A DNA stretch of 64,000 nt from positions 213,944 through 277,943 of the forward strand of contig QKWP01000504.1 of NCBI GenBank assembly GCA_003550325.1, read 5' to 3'. Each line of letters begins with the position of its first letter. The first letter of the stretch is position 1. The notes beneath the pieces are model-generated. The model did not search any database. It was not told the DNA's origin and worked only from the letters and a program-made list of their open reading frames with translations. The position numbers and the translations under genes are program-made. The stretch is from Gigaspora rosea (Eukaryota > Glomeromycota > Glomeromycetes > Diversisporales > Gigasporaceae). Shown here in pieces: positions 11,368 to 23,332 of this stretch.

Positions 11368-11642
11368 ACAGTGCAAGAAATCTAAAAACCATAATCGTTC
11401 CTTATAAAGACAAACTATAAACATTGAAAAAATTTAATATTTCCATAAATTATTAATAGCAGATAGTGCATGTAAATACCTTATTAAAGTCGATAATTTA
11501 AGAAATGCTAATTCTAACACTTGATTATCTACTTGGCGTAATCCTTTAATAATCAAATTTCACTGGAATACATTATTTAATTCCACCGTTTATATTTTGT
11601 CTCTATAAAGAGTAATTATGGTTTTTAGACTTCTTGCACCGT
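11368..11642. mobile_element. hAT-like MITE, 275 bp
   Basis: Ends ACAGTGCAAGAAATCTAAAA and (inverted) ACGGTGCAAGAAGTCTAAAA extend as about 50-bp inverted repeats. An 8-bp duplication, ACGTACGT, flanks both sides (11360-11367 and 11643-11650). Because that site is itself repetitive, a TA duplication cannot be excluded, so hAT versus Tc1/mariner stays undecided. Confidence 0.75.
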
Positions 11643-12004
11643 ACGTACGTAAAATATTAATACTAAAATAAATCTAGTTAGATGTTCTAGTTACAGTATA
11701 TCTTATATAACACTATATAACGCGTTTGAATTCTGGATCTTGATTTTTTTTTTTAATTAAGGATAAAAGTTTAGATACTCATAGACAAATCTCGTACAAC
11801 ATACAAATATAGTGCGTGATGCAGTATCGTGAAGTTTAAGTGTGCTCATGCATAGTCCAATTCGTATATTACATAAATTCAGTGAATATTTCAGAATTTT
11901 TAATGCGAGCTATAAAGTTGAGTAAACTGAAATATTCTGAAAATAAATAATATTCTGAAATATCCATGGCACATTCGTTCCTGTTATAGTTTTTAGATGA
12001 AACC

Positions 12005-12350
12005 TTTTTTGCATGATTACGAAAGACGAAGCCTAAACCCAAAAAGACTGAACATCAAATTTTTTTGACGAAAGACGAAACCCCAAATCTAAAATTACGA
12101 AACTTTAACTTTAAAATGACGAAACCCATGCTCAAAAGACGAAGCTCTAGTGCTCTCGTTAAAAACAAAAGAAAAAGAAAAAGAAAAAAGAAACGATTAC
12201 CAAAAATCTATGTTAATAACGAAACCCTAGCGCCCCGCTATAGATGCCTGGCGAAACTAATTTTGCCTTGACGAAATGACGAAACCATAAGTTTTGTCAA
12301 GTTTCGTCAATGACGAAACTTATGGTTTCGTCAGGTTTCGTCATTTCATC
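12005..12350. repeat. Cluster of GACGAAA motifs ending in a hairpin
   Basis: The word GACGAAA or CGAAAC recurs about fifteen times in both orientations. From about 12270 to 12345 the copies form a hairpin: GACGAAACCATAAGTTT faces AAACTTATGGTTTCGTC. The 68-codon Lys/Arg-rich ORF here follows from the repeat. I know of no family that matches. Confidence 0.6.
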
Positions 12351-12365
12351 AGGCATCACTACGCC

Positions 12366-12930
12366 TAGAGATGTGCATGTTTTTTTGATCTTGCATTGCA
12401 TAATGCAGCATTATGCTGCATGATGCATTATGCTATTCTGCATAATATATAAAAAATAGCCAAAAAATATTATCATGCAAATTTAAAATACAAATTATAA
12501 ATAATAATATAAATGATTTAAATTATATTTTTAAAGTACAAAATAAGATTAGAATTAATAGTACAAAAGAAAATGTAGTAAAACTACTGCAAGACTGTAG
12601 AACCACTACCATGAGAGTACTATGATATAAAAGACCGCTATAAGAATGTTGTAGGTCTAATACAATGCTGTAAGACTGCCATAGAGCCCCAAAAACACCA
12701 AAAAATATTAGATTGGTAGTGATGAAGATAAACAAAACAAGTAGTAATACAAGTATTCACTGTAACGTATATACACAAAAATAATAATTTATTACTATAG
12801 TTAAAAATTTTTGAATCAAATTATATAATAATTTCTATGTACATTTTGAAATTTTAGGTAGCCTGCATTGCATTATGCTGCATTATGTAGCATGCAACAT
12901 TGAATACATAATGCATTTTGCACATCTCTA
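12366..12930. mobile_element. hAT-like MITE, 565 bp
   Basis: Ends TAGAGATGTGCA and the inverse TGCACATCTCTA are flanked by ACTACGCC (12358-12365) and ACTACACC (12931-12938), an 8-bp duplication with one mismatch. The subterminal regions are palindromes built of GCATTATGCTGCATTATG-like words on both sides. The interior is AT-rich with no transposase. Confidence 0.75.
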
Positions 12931-13280
12931 ACTACACCCTGCTAAACAAAAAAAATGGTTACTGAAAATCTGTAATTTGCTATTAATAAAAGCAAACCCA
13001 TAATTTTATATACTTAAACAAAAAAATCTGAAGCTTTTTATTTTATTTATCTGTTAAGGGTATCGCACCTGACCCTCAAAAAGTAGAAGCTGTCCAACGG
13101 ATTCAACCTCCTAAAAACCAGCATAGGGAAGTTCGTTTTGATTGGCTAAAATTAAACTAAACGTGATTGGTGATGATCTTTTTTTTTATACAGTCAACTG
13201 TAATTTTTAAAGTACTTCTATAAGTAAAACAAGTTTTGTAAAATTTTTTATAACAAATTATGGTAGAATTAAGATATTAG

Positions 13281-14038
13281 GTAGCCTGCCCTATTTCCAC
13301 AAACTATCCTATTTCTACAGCCAGTAAATATCTTTTAATTCACTAGCTTATTTTGGGTAATTTACTATTAAAATAATTACCTTAGTTAAACATTTTAAAC
13401 AAGCCAATAACTGGATTACAGAATCCTAAGATTATTAAAGATTTGTTTCCAATTTAGTTAATTTAGTACATAAACTAATTTATAGAATTGCTAATAACTT
13501 TTGATCTACTTATCCGTTTTGAGTGATTTAACTACCAAAATGTTCATCTCAATGAGATAATTTTGACAAGCTCAAAATTATTAAAATCTAATTACAGGAT
13601 CCTGAGATTGTTCAACTTTTGTGTGATTTTAATAGTGATTTTAATAGTATTTTATAGCTTTAAAATAATACTAAAAAAATATTATAAAAAAGTTGAATAA
13701 TCTTGGGATCCTGTAATTGGATTTTGATGATTTTAGGCTCATTGGAATCATCTTATTAAAATGAATATTTGTTAGTTAAATCATTCAAAATGGGTTAATG
13801 GATCAAAATCTGTTTTACTATTTGTGAAAATAGGTTACACCTTTGAATTTTTATAAAATTTATAAGATATTTTTTTTATTAACTAAAAAAAATTATACAT
13901 ATATAGTTGGTTTAATTTTTATATATTTAAATAATAAATTAGTTATAAATTATATATACATAATTTTATAAAAATATATTTATTTTTTAAAAATTTTGTA
14001 TGTAGCAAAAAAAAGTTTGTGGAAATAGGACAGGCTAC
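13281..14038. mobile_element. Inverted-repeat element, about 760 bp, palindromic core
   Basis: The end GGTAGCCTGCCCTATTTCC and its inverse GGAAATAGGACAGGCTACC mark the limits. Inside is a second inverted pair: GGATCCTGAGATTGTTCAAC near 13599 faces GTTGAATAATCTTGGGATCC near 13697. The arms with GATCTACTTATCCGTTTTGA and AATGTTCATCTCAATGAGAT match the palindromic family at 39388-39900. No transposase and no clear target duplication are seen. Confidence 0.65.
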
Positions 14039-14040
14039 CT

Positions 14041-14692
14041 TTTGATTCCAAAACCAACTAATTCAACTTCATATATACCACAATATCAATAAGTTTTTTG
14101 TTTTGTCTTTCATTTTCAGTATGGCAAATAACTACAAAGAATATATACTAGCATTTCTCTTCTGTTCTTAAGCAATTTATGTAACAATTTTGCAACTTTA
14201 CTTTTTATTGCTTTGTTTATTTATTTTTATTTGATCCATTATGCATTTAACAACAAGTTAATTTGTCATGCTAATTCAATGAGCCTTGAGAATTATATAA
14301 TAATAGTTTGTTAGTAGAAGAAAAATTGTATTTATTTATTTAATATATTAAATAAAGGTAAAGGTTTTTTGAAAGAATATAATAGTAATAAATTTTCTTT
14401 GATTTTATATAATGTTATAGTAAAATTTCATAGCTTTAATCACTATTTTAATTAAGAAGAACACCCAGTTTCTAGTAATGTAAGCTATTTCTCTAGCAAT
14501 GCCTGTTATTTTTCTAGAAGTCTAAAAAAATAACAAGTATTACTAGGAAAGTAACATACAATACTAAAAACTTAGTTTTTTTTTGTTGTAGCTGTTTTAA
14601 AAAAGTGTGAACAGTTGCATATCACCATATTATAGAAATTTATAGTTATTGTATGGATATTTGGGTGTAACTAATTATATACGAGTTTGACC
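14041..14692. other. No recognised gene; small foldback
   Basis: AT-rich DNA with a ~110-bp foldback at about 14468-14577 (CAGTTTCTAGTAATGTAAGC facing TAACATACAATACTAAAAAC). No coding signal. Confidence 0.45.
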
Positions 14693-14762
14693 TTAGAGTC
14701 AATAGCATAGCAGTTATGCTTCTAGATCTCTATTCGCAAGGTTGCCAGTTCAATTCCGCATA
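14693..14762 (+). repeat. tRNA-derived SINE head (third copy)
   Basis: TAGCATAGCAGTTATGCT forms a D-arm-like hairpin, and GCAAGGTTGCCAGTTCAATTC carries a B box. The layout and 3' half match the minus-strand copy at 3340-3412. A short unique tail follows. This gives a plus-strand member of the same SINE family. Confidence 0.6.
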
Positions 14763-15904
14763 GTAGTAATTTGAATTTGATAGTTAAACCCCTGATTTGG
14801 AATTAACTGAAGTTGCAAGATATAATACTAAGCCCAATATGGTACAAACTTGATGGCAGCATTTTTTATGTGATATTATATACTAACAGGTGTGCCAATA
14901 TAAGTAATGCCAAACAAACCCTGCTAGAAGTAGAAAAAATGGTATGTACCAAGTACTTGGATAGTCTAAAATAGGACAAGCCAGAGCAATAGCCTACAAT
15001 TAAAAAATTGAAGCCATACCTATAGAAGCAACAGGAAATTGATTCCAATTATAAAAATTAGAAGATTTGGAACTTGGAGTTAATAGTTTATAGCTGTTGG
15101 GATTTAGTAATAGATAATATAGTACTGTTGGTACTAAGTTAAAAAAAAATACACTCGAGTTTATGTTTAAACTATATACAGAAGTCTACATAGTTTGGAT
15201 TAGTTATACTCAGGTAACCATAATAAATATATTTTTGTACAAATCTGCATAACAATCTGTATGTTACTCTTTAATAACAATCTAAATTTTTTTATATTGC
15301 TATTTATAGCAGTTTTTTTCACTTGTTCGTAAAATTCTCTCAATTGTTCAACTTTATTTTTTCTCTTTCAGCAACTTTACTACTAACAATCTTAAATTCA
15401 AATAGTTTTATTTGTTGCAAATGTAAAAAAAACTTTGAAATATTTGCAAATATGAAAAAAAATTCAAAAAAACTTATAGATTAGTTTTGATAAAAAAAGT
15501 AATATATAGAACCAATTTGATAAATATTTTATATAAATATATTTATTTCTTTTTTGAAACTTTAAGTAACCTTGCAAGAAAAAAAAATTTTTGAATTCAA
15601 GATTAAAGAACTTTAAAAATATTTCCTGACCCCATTAATTCTTTATTTAGCAATTAAAAATTTTAAAATCTTCCTGTTACGAAAATTTTAAGTATTATTA
15701 AATATAGTCTTCATAGCTATAAAATTTAAAAATAATCTAGCGAAATTTTAATGTTAGGTTAGTTAAAGTACTATAATGATTAGTGAAAAATTATTATGTA
15801 ATTATGTGAATTTTAGCATTATTTGATTTTAGTATTATTCCCAATACTAATTGTAGATTTTTTTATTAGTATTAATATAATCTTATTAAAACTAAATATT
15901 GGTT
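14763..15904. other. No recognised gene
   Basis: AT-rich non-coding sequence up to the 3' end of the LINE. A 60-codon minus-strand frame (14866-15048) has no features to support it. Confidence 0.45.
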
Positions 15905-16689
15905 TTTTTTAATTTTTAAAAGTGAGGTCTTGCCTTAGTTTTTATTAAATTTATGTATGGTTCCAATAATTACATAACTGAAATACAGAGTAACTATATA
16001 TTGTTTCTAAAACTAAGACTTAAGCTGCTTTACCTATGTCCCAAACTTTGCTAAGAAGAGCCAAAAACCCACCTAGTTTATAATACAGTTTATGTGTTCG
16101 ATAGATGTATTGTATTTTTTGAACATCATTTTCTATTTTTCTAGTTTGTGTATAGCATTGCATAGGGTTGTTTTTCCATCATATATGGATAGTATCTGTG
16201 AAGATATATATATTCCGGCTGGCTGGTTGTCGAAAATGGAGTGACTCTTTCTGGAGGAGGCTATACTCTGTAAGGCCTATATTGGCCATTATTATGCTTT
16301 GTATCTGACTATGTAAGTAGATATCATACATGTCGTATTTGTAGAGTGCCTCCTTCGTTGTATCATGGATGATTTTCCTGATACTGGTAGTATTCTTAGT
16401 ATTCTTGTTATAAGTTAGTATATAGTAGTTGCTTTCTGAATTTTGGTTGCATCTATGGTACAGGGTATTTTTGTATTTTTTGGGGCCTCACTTGCTTAAT
16501 ACTTTTGCCATCAGCAGTTCTTCTAGCAAGTGTTTTAATTTGAATGCTTTGATGCTAGAGTATTTTGGGTTAGTTGCCCTTGAGGTCAGTGTACATTTAT
16601 AATTGAGATATTCATAAAAGGTTGTCAAGTCTGTGCTTGTACAATGGTTGAAAGCACCCCTGGGCATGCTATTTCGTGAGGTGTGCCCA
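15905..16689 (-). mobile_element. LINE copy A, 3' part of ORF2 and 3' end
   Basis: The A-tail side (on the minus strand) is at 15905-15920, followed by the same 3' untranslated sequence as LINE B (GAGGTCTTGCC, then CTGCTTTACC and CCACCTAG). Translated in pieces, 16330-16600 matches the C-terminal part of LINE B ORF2: segments like IKAFKLKHLLEELL, GPKKYKNT and SESNYYILTYNK align with KAFKLKLLMKELP, NPKKYPTP and TESNYHLLICNN. Several stops are present, and it is more decayed than copy B. The LINE is interrupted at 16689 by nested elements and resumes at about 19619, where roughly 1.3 kb of its sequence is missing compared with copy B. Confidence 0.75.
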
Positions 16690-16879
16690 GTGTTTAAAAT
16701 AGTGTTTGTACTCAGATCGGGTTCTATCTGGTTATCCGCAGATGATTCAGATATCTGGGTTACAATATAGCTAACTGGATATGTATATCCGGATAATATC
16801 CCAGATAGTAAAAATCTGAATATCTGGGTTAGGCTATCTGAGTTGGGCTACAATTTAGTAATCATCATAGAACCGTTTC

Positions 16880-17800
16880 CTCATAATCCGAAATATTATA
16901 TACTAGAAGAACTATAAAAATCGTGCAATAGCATTTTGATAAAGCATCCAAGCATTGTTTTTGATTCTAAAGATTTTAACTCTCTTAATGAAAATGCATT
17001 GGTTTTACTTATTAAATGTGATGGTTTACAAATAGAAGAAGTAAAGATTTGGAATAATATTATAAAGTGGAAAATTGCGCAAAATCATGATTTACCTTCT
17101 AATCCTAAAGATTGGTCTGATGAAAATTTTACAACTTTAAAGGATACTCTGAAAAATTTTTTACCTCATACTTTCAAATGTCTGCCAAAGATGTTGCAGA
17201 TTATGTAGTACCATACTCCCAAATTCTTGAAAAAAGAATTTGGAAAGATCTGAATAAAAGTATTTTATCACCTGATTATGAAATTACTTCAACAATTTTA
17301 CTACCTCGAATTATTTTAAAATTACAATCTGAACCATTTTTTCAACTGTTATTAATGAAGAACATGCAGCTTAAATTGCATCTTGGATTGATAAAAATAC
17401 TGGTACATATAGTATAAGAAATGACCCTTACGAATTTACATTACTTTTTCGTGGGAATAGAGATAGATTTACTCGTGAATTATTTTGGAATTTATGCAAT
17501 ATGAAAGCAAACACTGTTATGGTTATAAATGTTAGAGGTAGTAATAATATTGAAAGAATTTTTGGTGGTTATAATCCAGTTGCATAGAATAATAGTAAAA
17601 AGTTTTATGTTAACTGCCAAGACAGTTTTATTTTTTTATTAAAAAAGTATGAAGTCCAAAATTCTATTTTAAGTCATGTCACAAACCGAGCAAAGGCTAT
17701 TTATATTAATAGTACTTATCGTGGTGTGGATGTTGGTGATAGTCATCTTGCTATGTTTATAGGCTTTAATCTCTTATTAGTTCGATACAGAAAGAGATAG
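16880..17800 (+). pseudogene. BACK-TLDc domain protein fragment
   Basis: The BACK-like helical domain reads HPSIVFDSKDFNSL, ALVLLIKCDGLQIEEVKIW and NPKDWSDENF. After a frame change near 17180 it continues with VADYVVPYSQILEK and LLPRI, and after another near 17345 with the TLDc domain: YEFTLLFRGNRDRFTRELFW, FGGYNP, DSFIFLLKKY and GDSHLAMF. TAA (about 17371) and TAG (about 17586, where the family has a Trp codon) interrupt it. The N-terminal BTB domain that normally precedes BACK in these fungi is absent. The family's TLDc domain is linked to oxidative-stress and V-ATPase regulation in other eukaryotes; its role in these fungi is not known. It is a pseudogene carried inside a transposable element. 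Confidence 0.8.
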
Positions 17801-18518
17801 TTTAACATAAAAATAATAATAATAACAATAGCGATGATCGATTAAAAAAAAAATTTATTCCGATTAGCCATTTATGATTGGATCTGATAATCAACTATAT
17901 ATATAGATTTATTTCAAGTTGACAGTAGGTCAACAGATCAAAAAGACAGCTAAGCAGTGATGCGCGATCATATGAGTGATCCTGGTTCTAACAAGAGAAT
18001 CCGGTATATGCAAGGGGAAAGATAAGTAGAAATTTAATGAAATTACCAATTTCGGGGTTAGGCGTGAATACTAATATAACTGAATTTAGCAGGAACATAT
18101 AACAACATACAGATATAAAACAAAGGAACAGCAGGGCAGCACGACAGCAGCCTTTCAAGAGGCAAAGCAATATTGTACCCTACTCTACCCTCCCTCATGT
18201 AGAATCCTGCCATTTTGTGCAACTTAAACATCTTTTACGGCCGGCCTGCATAATGCAGGTGGAAAACTACCAGCCAAGATCATGGGACTTCAAAGCTTTT
18301 GGCTAATAGCTGGCCTGGGTGGGAAACCACCGGCTAATGCCAATTATACATCAAACGCACTAATATATGCTATATATCTCTTAATAAAGTTTGAATATCT
18401 AGCGCTATTAGCCTGGAATGCGTTCAACTATGATATCAAATGCATGCAGTTCTTTTTGAATAAATTAATTAATATATTCTCTAGTGCCTGTGAATACTAA
18501 ATAAAGTTCAATTAACTT

Positions 18519-18639
18519 TAGTGTTCTGACCCGGGTCATATGGCAATACAAAAAATTTTTTTTTATTTTATACAATACTGACCCGTGACCTGTCGGTCAG
18601 GTGACCCATACAGGTCGCCTGACCCAGGTCAGAGCACTA
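18519..18639. mobile_element. Small nested MITE, 121 bp
   Basis: The left end TAGTGTTCTGACCCGGGTCA and the inverted right end TAGTGCTCTGACCTGGGTCA match over about 20 bp. It lies within the right arm of the larger element. The 8-bp flanks do not match, so the family call (hAT-like by its TAGTG end) is tentative. Confidence 0.6.
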
Positions 18640-19929
18640 TTCGGGTAATTACCCGGGTATATTGGGTAGAATTTTATATCCGGATATATCTGTCGATCAT
18701 CCGGGTTATCTGAAGGTTATCCGTCGGGTAACCTGGATATCATATTTTTGATCAGATACAATCACTAGTTTAAAATTCAAATATAAAGTTATATTCTCAA
18801 AAGAACATAATTTAAATTTTTATTGTTCTCAAAAACTTTTTAATATACATTATATATTAAATAAATTGAATATTAATTTTTAAAAAATGTTTATATTCTA
18901 TACTTACAATTTACATACTAAGTTCATACTTATCTATTAATAATTTTTTAAAGTTTGTATATAATTTTTTATATTTTTTCAACATAACACAATATATTAT
19001 ACAATTCAATTTCTAATAATTTTGTTAAATTTCAAGTGCTTTTCATATTTGCTTATAATAAAACAAGACTTTCTATAATATTTTACTGATGCTACTATTG
19101 GTTAATATGATAAATTAGAATCAAATTACTTTGTTATTTAACTATTTAAATTTTATACCAACAAATACTTTGTATCTTTTTGCTTGCTTAGTATCAGCAT
19201 ATCATTTGACACAAATCATCTATATAAGTTTATACAATAATAATACTCTCTATATAAAAAACACACTGTACAATTAATGAATGTTTCATTTTAAAAATCT
19301 TTAAAGACGATTTTCTTAATATTTATTTGTTATCTATATTGTGCAACTTTAAATATATGTGCTATACATAGTATATATATACATATATACATATGTACAT
19401 ACATATCATATTTATACAGAATTTGTTATGATCAAATTACATTATCAAATTGATAAACATTTTATATAATTTATTGTTTTATTAATAAATCTAAAACATA
19501 AAAATTTATAAATGTTCTCTTTGAACCATCAAATAAGAGAACCTTTTTTAAATATCAATGTTTTTAAAAAAATTCAAATGTTTATTGAGAACTATGAGAA
19601 CATTGAATTTTAAATACTGGTTGCAGACAAATATATAGAGAGAGTAGTGGGGATCCCTGGCTATTGAATAACTAGTGTAGGGTGGATATATGCTGTTGCA
19701 CTTGTATGTCTTCTACAAATCTTAAGGTGTATATTTTGTGATTGAGAATTGTAGAGTTTGGGGTAGACCAGGAGAGGCCTGCCTTGTATTTGACTATATC
19801 TGTGTACTTGCTAGTAAGTCATTTGCACATTGTTAGGAGTAGAAAAGTATTTTGGACTCTGTATGCCACTCTCGTTAGTATAACCTTGTTTATAATATAG
19901 ATTGTCTATTTGTCTGCAATTTTTGCCAG

Positions 19930-20720
19930 TCAGATCTTTGATATTACCTGGTCTGCTTCATTTGTTATAATTTTGTGTATTGGTTTTTGGTTTTTTGTTG
20001 TTGAGAACCAGCAGACCAGAAATCTGAAGGTTTCTTTTCTTGGTATAGGCATGATGTATATATTGTTGAAAGTGATATAGGGATCATGTATTGTATTGTT
20101 AATGGTTATGAGAGACGACTTGTAGGGGTTGATCTTGATTTTGGCAAATTGGAAGAAAAGGGAGGCTGTTGTAAGAATCTCTTGTAGCTCTTGTTGTAAT
20201 AATACCACCCAAATTGTGTTGTCCATATAGGCCATCGCAGGGCATCTAAATTTAAGAGGTCCAGGTATTTTTTGTGCAATAGGGCCTGTTTGCATTTCAT
20301 ATCCGTGGTGTTAGTTATATATAGTTGATAAAAGGGATTATAATATATGCGCCAAAATAGAGGTATGATCGTTTTCCCTTTGTCAATCCTGTTATACACT
20401 GGGTATGGGTTGGTATTCTCTAGGTGTGATATCACTGTGTTGGCTCAATCTGTAAAGAGGTCTGTGATCAGGTCTATTGTGTTAGTTAGTATTTTTAGTC
20501 TAGCTAGTGCTTTGGCCAGGAGGGAGATGTGCACCGAGTCATATGCTTTGGACATATTTTGTTCTAAGGCCCACATCTCTTTGCACTCTATATAAGCCTC
20601 CATGATTATATGTATTAGAGTAGCAATAGGTGTTGTTGTAAATGTGTTGGGGAGGGCTACATGGTTGTATAGGTGTAGTATATAGTATTTACTGAATATG
20701 CTATTGAATCTTTTCGTCAT
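19930..20720 (-). pseudogene. LINE A reverse transcriptase core
   Basis: The fingers-palm segments are HVALPNTFTTTPIATLIHII, the motif A region MSKAYDSVHISLL (with the catalytic Asp) and IIPLFWRIYYNPF in the motif B region. The motif C site reads AYMDNTIW, Asn where the second catalytic Asp is expected. Copy B has the same Asn. The segments lie in two or more frames, so this copy cannot make a full enzyme. Confidence 0.75.
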
Positions 20721-22176
20721 TATTTTTGTAAATATTTTCTTTGTATGTTTGATAAGTGTGATAGGCCTTGTTTTGCTTAGGTTGCTAGCAAAATACAGCT
20801 TTTTTGAAATTGGGTATATTCTACTGTGTTTCTACATCTTTGGGATCTTACTGAGAGTTATGCATGCATTCAAAATCCTGAGCAGCAACTGCAGGTTACT
20901 TTGTTAATGTGTTTCAATATTTCGTTAGATATGTTTTAGAGTCCGGTAGCTTTTCTTGTTGGGGCTTCCTTTATGGTTTCAGTGAGTTCCTGATCTGAAA
21001 TTGCTACCAAAAGTTGTTGGTACCATTTGTCTTCTATTTCTGCTATTGGTTGATACTTGCTCATCCAGTCGTTATTTAGCTCTTCATTGGGAGAGTTTAG
21101 TTTGGTCCAATCTTTGAAGTGTTTCTCTATCTTCTTTTTAATGTTCTTTGGTTCTGTTATTAGACATTCAGTACTTTTAATATTATATAATATGACCAGG
21201 TCAGTGTGTCTGGACAGTATACTATTGATCATCCACGTAGTGTTCATAGCAAAATTGATATACCAATTTTTAATGTGCTTCTTGATTGTCTCTTTGTGCG
21301 CTATGTTGTTTTCTATCCTGTGTGCTTGTGTTATAGTTTTTTGATAGGGCTTTAGCTGCACATATATTTCGCTTTTGCTTTGGATAGTTAATGGGATATC
21401 TGGTATTGTAAGTTTAGCCAATTTATTTATTTCTCTTATTGTTTTGTTAAGCTAAATGATTTGCTCTGATTGTACTAGGGTGCAGTAGCTGAGCAGTGAG
21501 TGAAGTGCTTTGTTAATTAGTATGATTGCTCGATGCAGCTGAGTTGCTATTTTGAGAAAGCTTAGTGTGTCATTGGACCAACTTTGGATTTTGGGATGTT
21601 CTTGTTGGCTGCTTGTTTGATGGCTTGGTTAAATATGTGCTATTGTTTATCTAGGGTCACTAGTGCAGTGATATCTTGGAGTAAAGTAGTCTGATGGTCG
21701 TTCAAGATGCTCGAGACATTTTTCGAGAAGTCGTTCTATTTATCCTTGTTTATATTGTTGTATAAGTATATTATATGTTTCTTTTTCTTTGCCCAGTAGC
21801 ATTTAATTGATGCACTAGGGTACTAGGTTGTTGTAATAATACTGTGGTTGCTATTTGTGATTGTGTCAGTGCTTATTATATTGGGTGGTATTATCATGGT
21901 AAGCAAGCTTGATAAGATCCAGATATCATCAATTTGGCTTGTTAGATCTTGACAGCTTTATGATGGGTGCTAATATCAAAGTAGCCCAAGAGTTTTTCCA
22001 TATGCTTTGCTTGCATGTGATTGAATAATTGCACCTTGTGAGCTCCTTTCAATTGACATATATCGTAATTGAAGTTCTCCAAACTATGATAATATAGTTA
22101 CACACGTGTGTATAGTTGACCCATCTGGTGACTGTTTGTTGGTGTGGGTATTTAGAGTTTTGTGGTTGGATAGTAG

Positions 22177-22354
22177 AGGACCCCAAAATATATATAGATA
22201 GGTCAGGTATAAGATTGCTTCTTTTTTAGGTTTTTTATGCAGATCTTTTCTATTTATAGTAATTTTTTGCATATTTTTAAAGTTTTTTCTGCAGATCTTC
22301 CTTTTTTTAGTAACCCTATAATTAACCTGAACTATCTATGTATATTTCGGGTCT
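22177..22354. mobile_element. MITE inside LINE A, about 178 bp
   Basis: The left end AGGACCCCAAAATATATATA, then GATAGGTCAGGT, faces an inverted right end (AAGACCCGAAATATACATAG, then ATAGTTCAGGT). The same end sequence stands alone at 28240-28272 (GACCCCAAAATATACATAGA) and part of it at 39115-39150. It inserted after the LINE did. Confidence 0.7.
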
Positions 22355-23332
22355 TGATGGTAAGTATGTTGAAATAATGCAGATTCGTTAGTTGTAGGGA
22401 AAAAAAAGTCGTTGCTATGGCTGTGCCAGATTGAGTTTGGATGTTGTGAATATATGGTTGTAGATCTTTGATAACTGCTATAGCTGTACTCATACTGGAT
22501 TCTTGTTTTTTTTGCTATATCTGCATTGCAATTAGAGCTATAAATGTTATAGTAGGAGTTATCTAGTTCGGCTCTTGTGTATTGAGATTCTGCAATTTTG
22601 GTTTTGGTTATACTTATTACTTATTTATTATATAGTATTGGTTCTCATGACAAAATTTTATCCACTTTTAAAATTTTAGTTTCTCGTTGATACCTTGTAC
22701 ATTATGTATTATGATGTTAATTATTCTTATAATATTATTTTGTGTAGTTGTATTTGGAGGACATTGGCGTATTGTGTTTACCTTAGAGGGCACAGGTTGG
22801 ATGTTTATTACTATAATGTTAGAGTTAAAAATCTCTCATGATGGTTCTGGGAGTAGAGGAAGGTCAACAATGTGATTAGGAATTCCGACAAACAGCCTTC
22901 TAAGGAGTTCGAGTACCAGTGTGACTTTGACATAGTTTGTGATTGGCAGCTCAATCTCTGGTTCTTGCATATTTGTTGTTTTTGTATATAGAGCATGTAT
23001 AGCCAATTGATATCTTTACTGTGTTAGATAATGGAGGTTTGGCTTTGTCACTGTTAGTGCTTCCTTTTGTTCGGTCCCTTGGCAGTATCTGTATCCAGTG
23101 GTCAGGGATTCTAACAAAATAATAATGTTGACGAAGAAGCTTTACAGCATCCGTGAGCTGTGCAGGGGTTGTAATTGGTATGGTTAGGGCATATTCGGTT
23201 ATCTGTTTTGGATCGTTAGGTAGCAGTAGTTTGTTAATCAGGTTTGCATTTACAATATTTATAGGTAAGGGCAGTGTAAATTGATAATAGGCCTGATGGT
23301 CTCTAGAAACCCTTTTGCCATTGCATCATCCT

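Larger units (their letters stand above)
16700..18767. mobile_element. hAT-like element carrying a BACK-TLDc gene fragment
   Basis: The ends are TAGTGTTTGTACTCAGATC and (inverted) TAGTGATTGTATCTGATC. A perfect 8-bp duplication, GTTTAAAA, lies at 16692-16699 and 18768-18775. The subterminal arms share words such as GGTTATCCG and CCGGATA in inverted orientation. Between the arms lies a decayed BACK-TLDc gene piece instead of a transposase, so this reads as host gene capture or a host copy riding in a non-autonomous element. A small MITE is nested at 18519-18639. Confidence 0.75.
16690..19618. mobile_element. Outer hAT-like element inside LINE A
   Basis: The left end CAGTGTTTAAAA and the inverted right end CAGTATTTAAAATTCAA (on the other strand) define this element; its arms share TTCTCAAAAGAAC-like words (18790-18850 against 19500-19615). 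Its own left end is split by the element at 16700-18767, which used GTTTAAAA as target. A target duplication of the outer element is not clear. No transposase is seen, and the body is AT-rich. Confidence 0.6.

Noticed and set aside
20347-20907. Hydrophobic plus-strand ORFs within LINE A
   Set aside because: Opposite strand of the reverse transcriptase; no support beyond open length.
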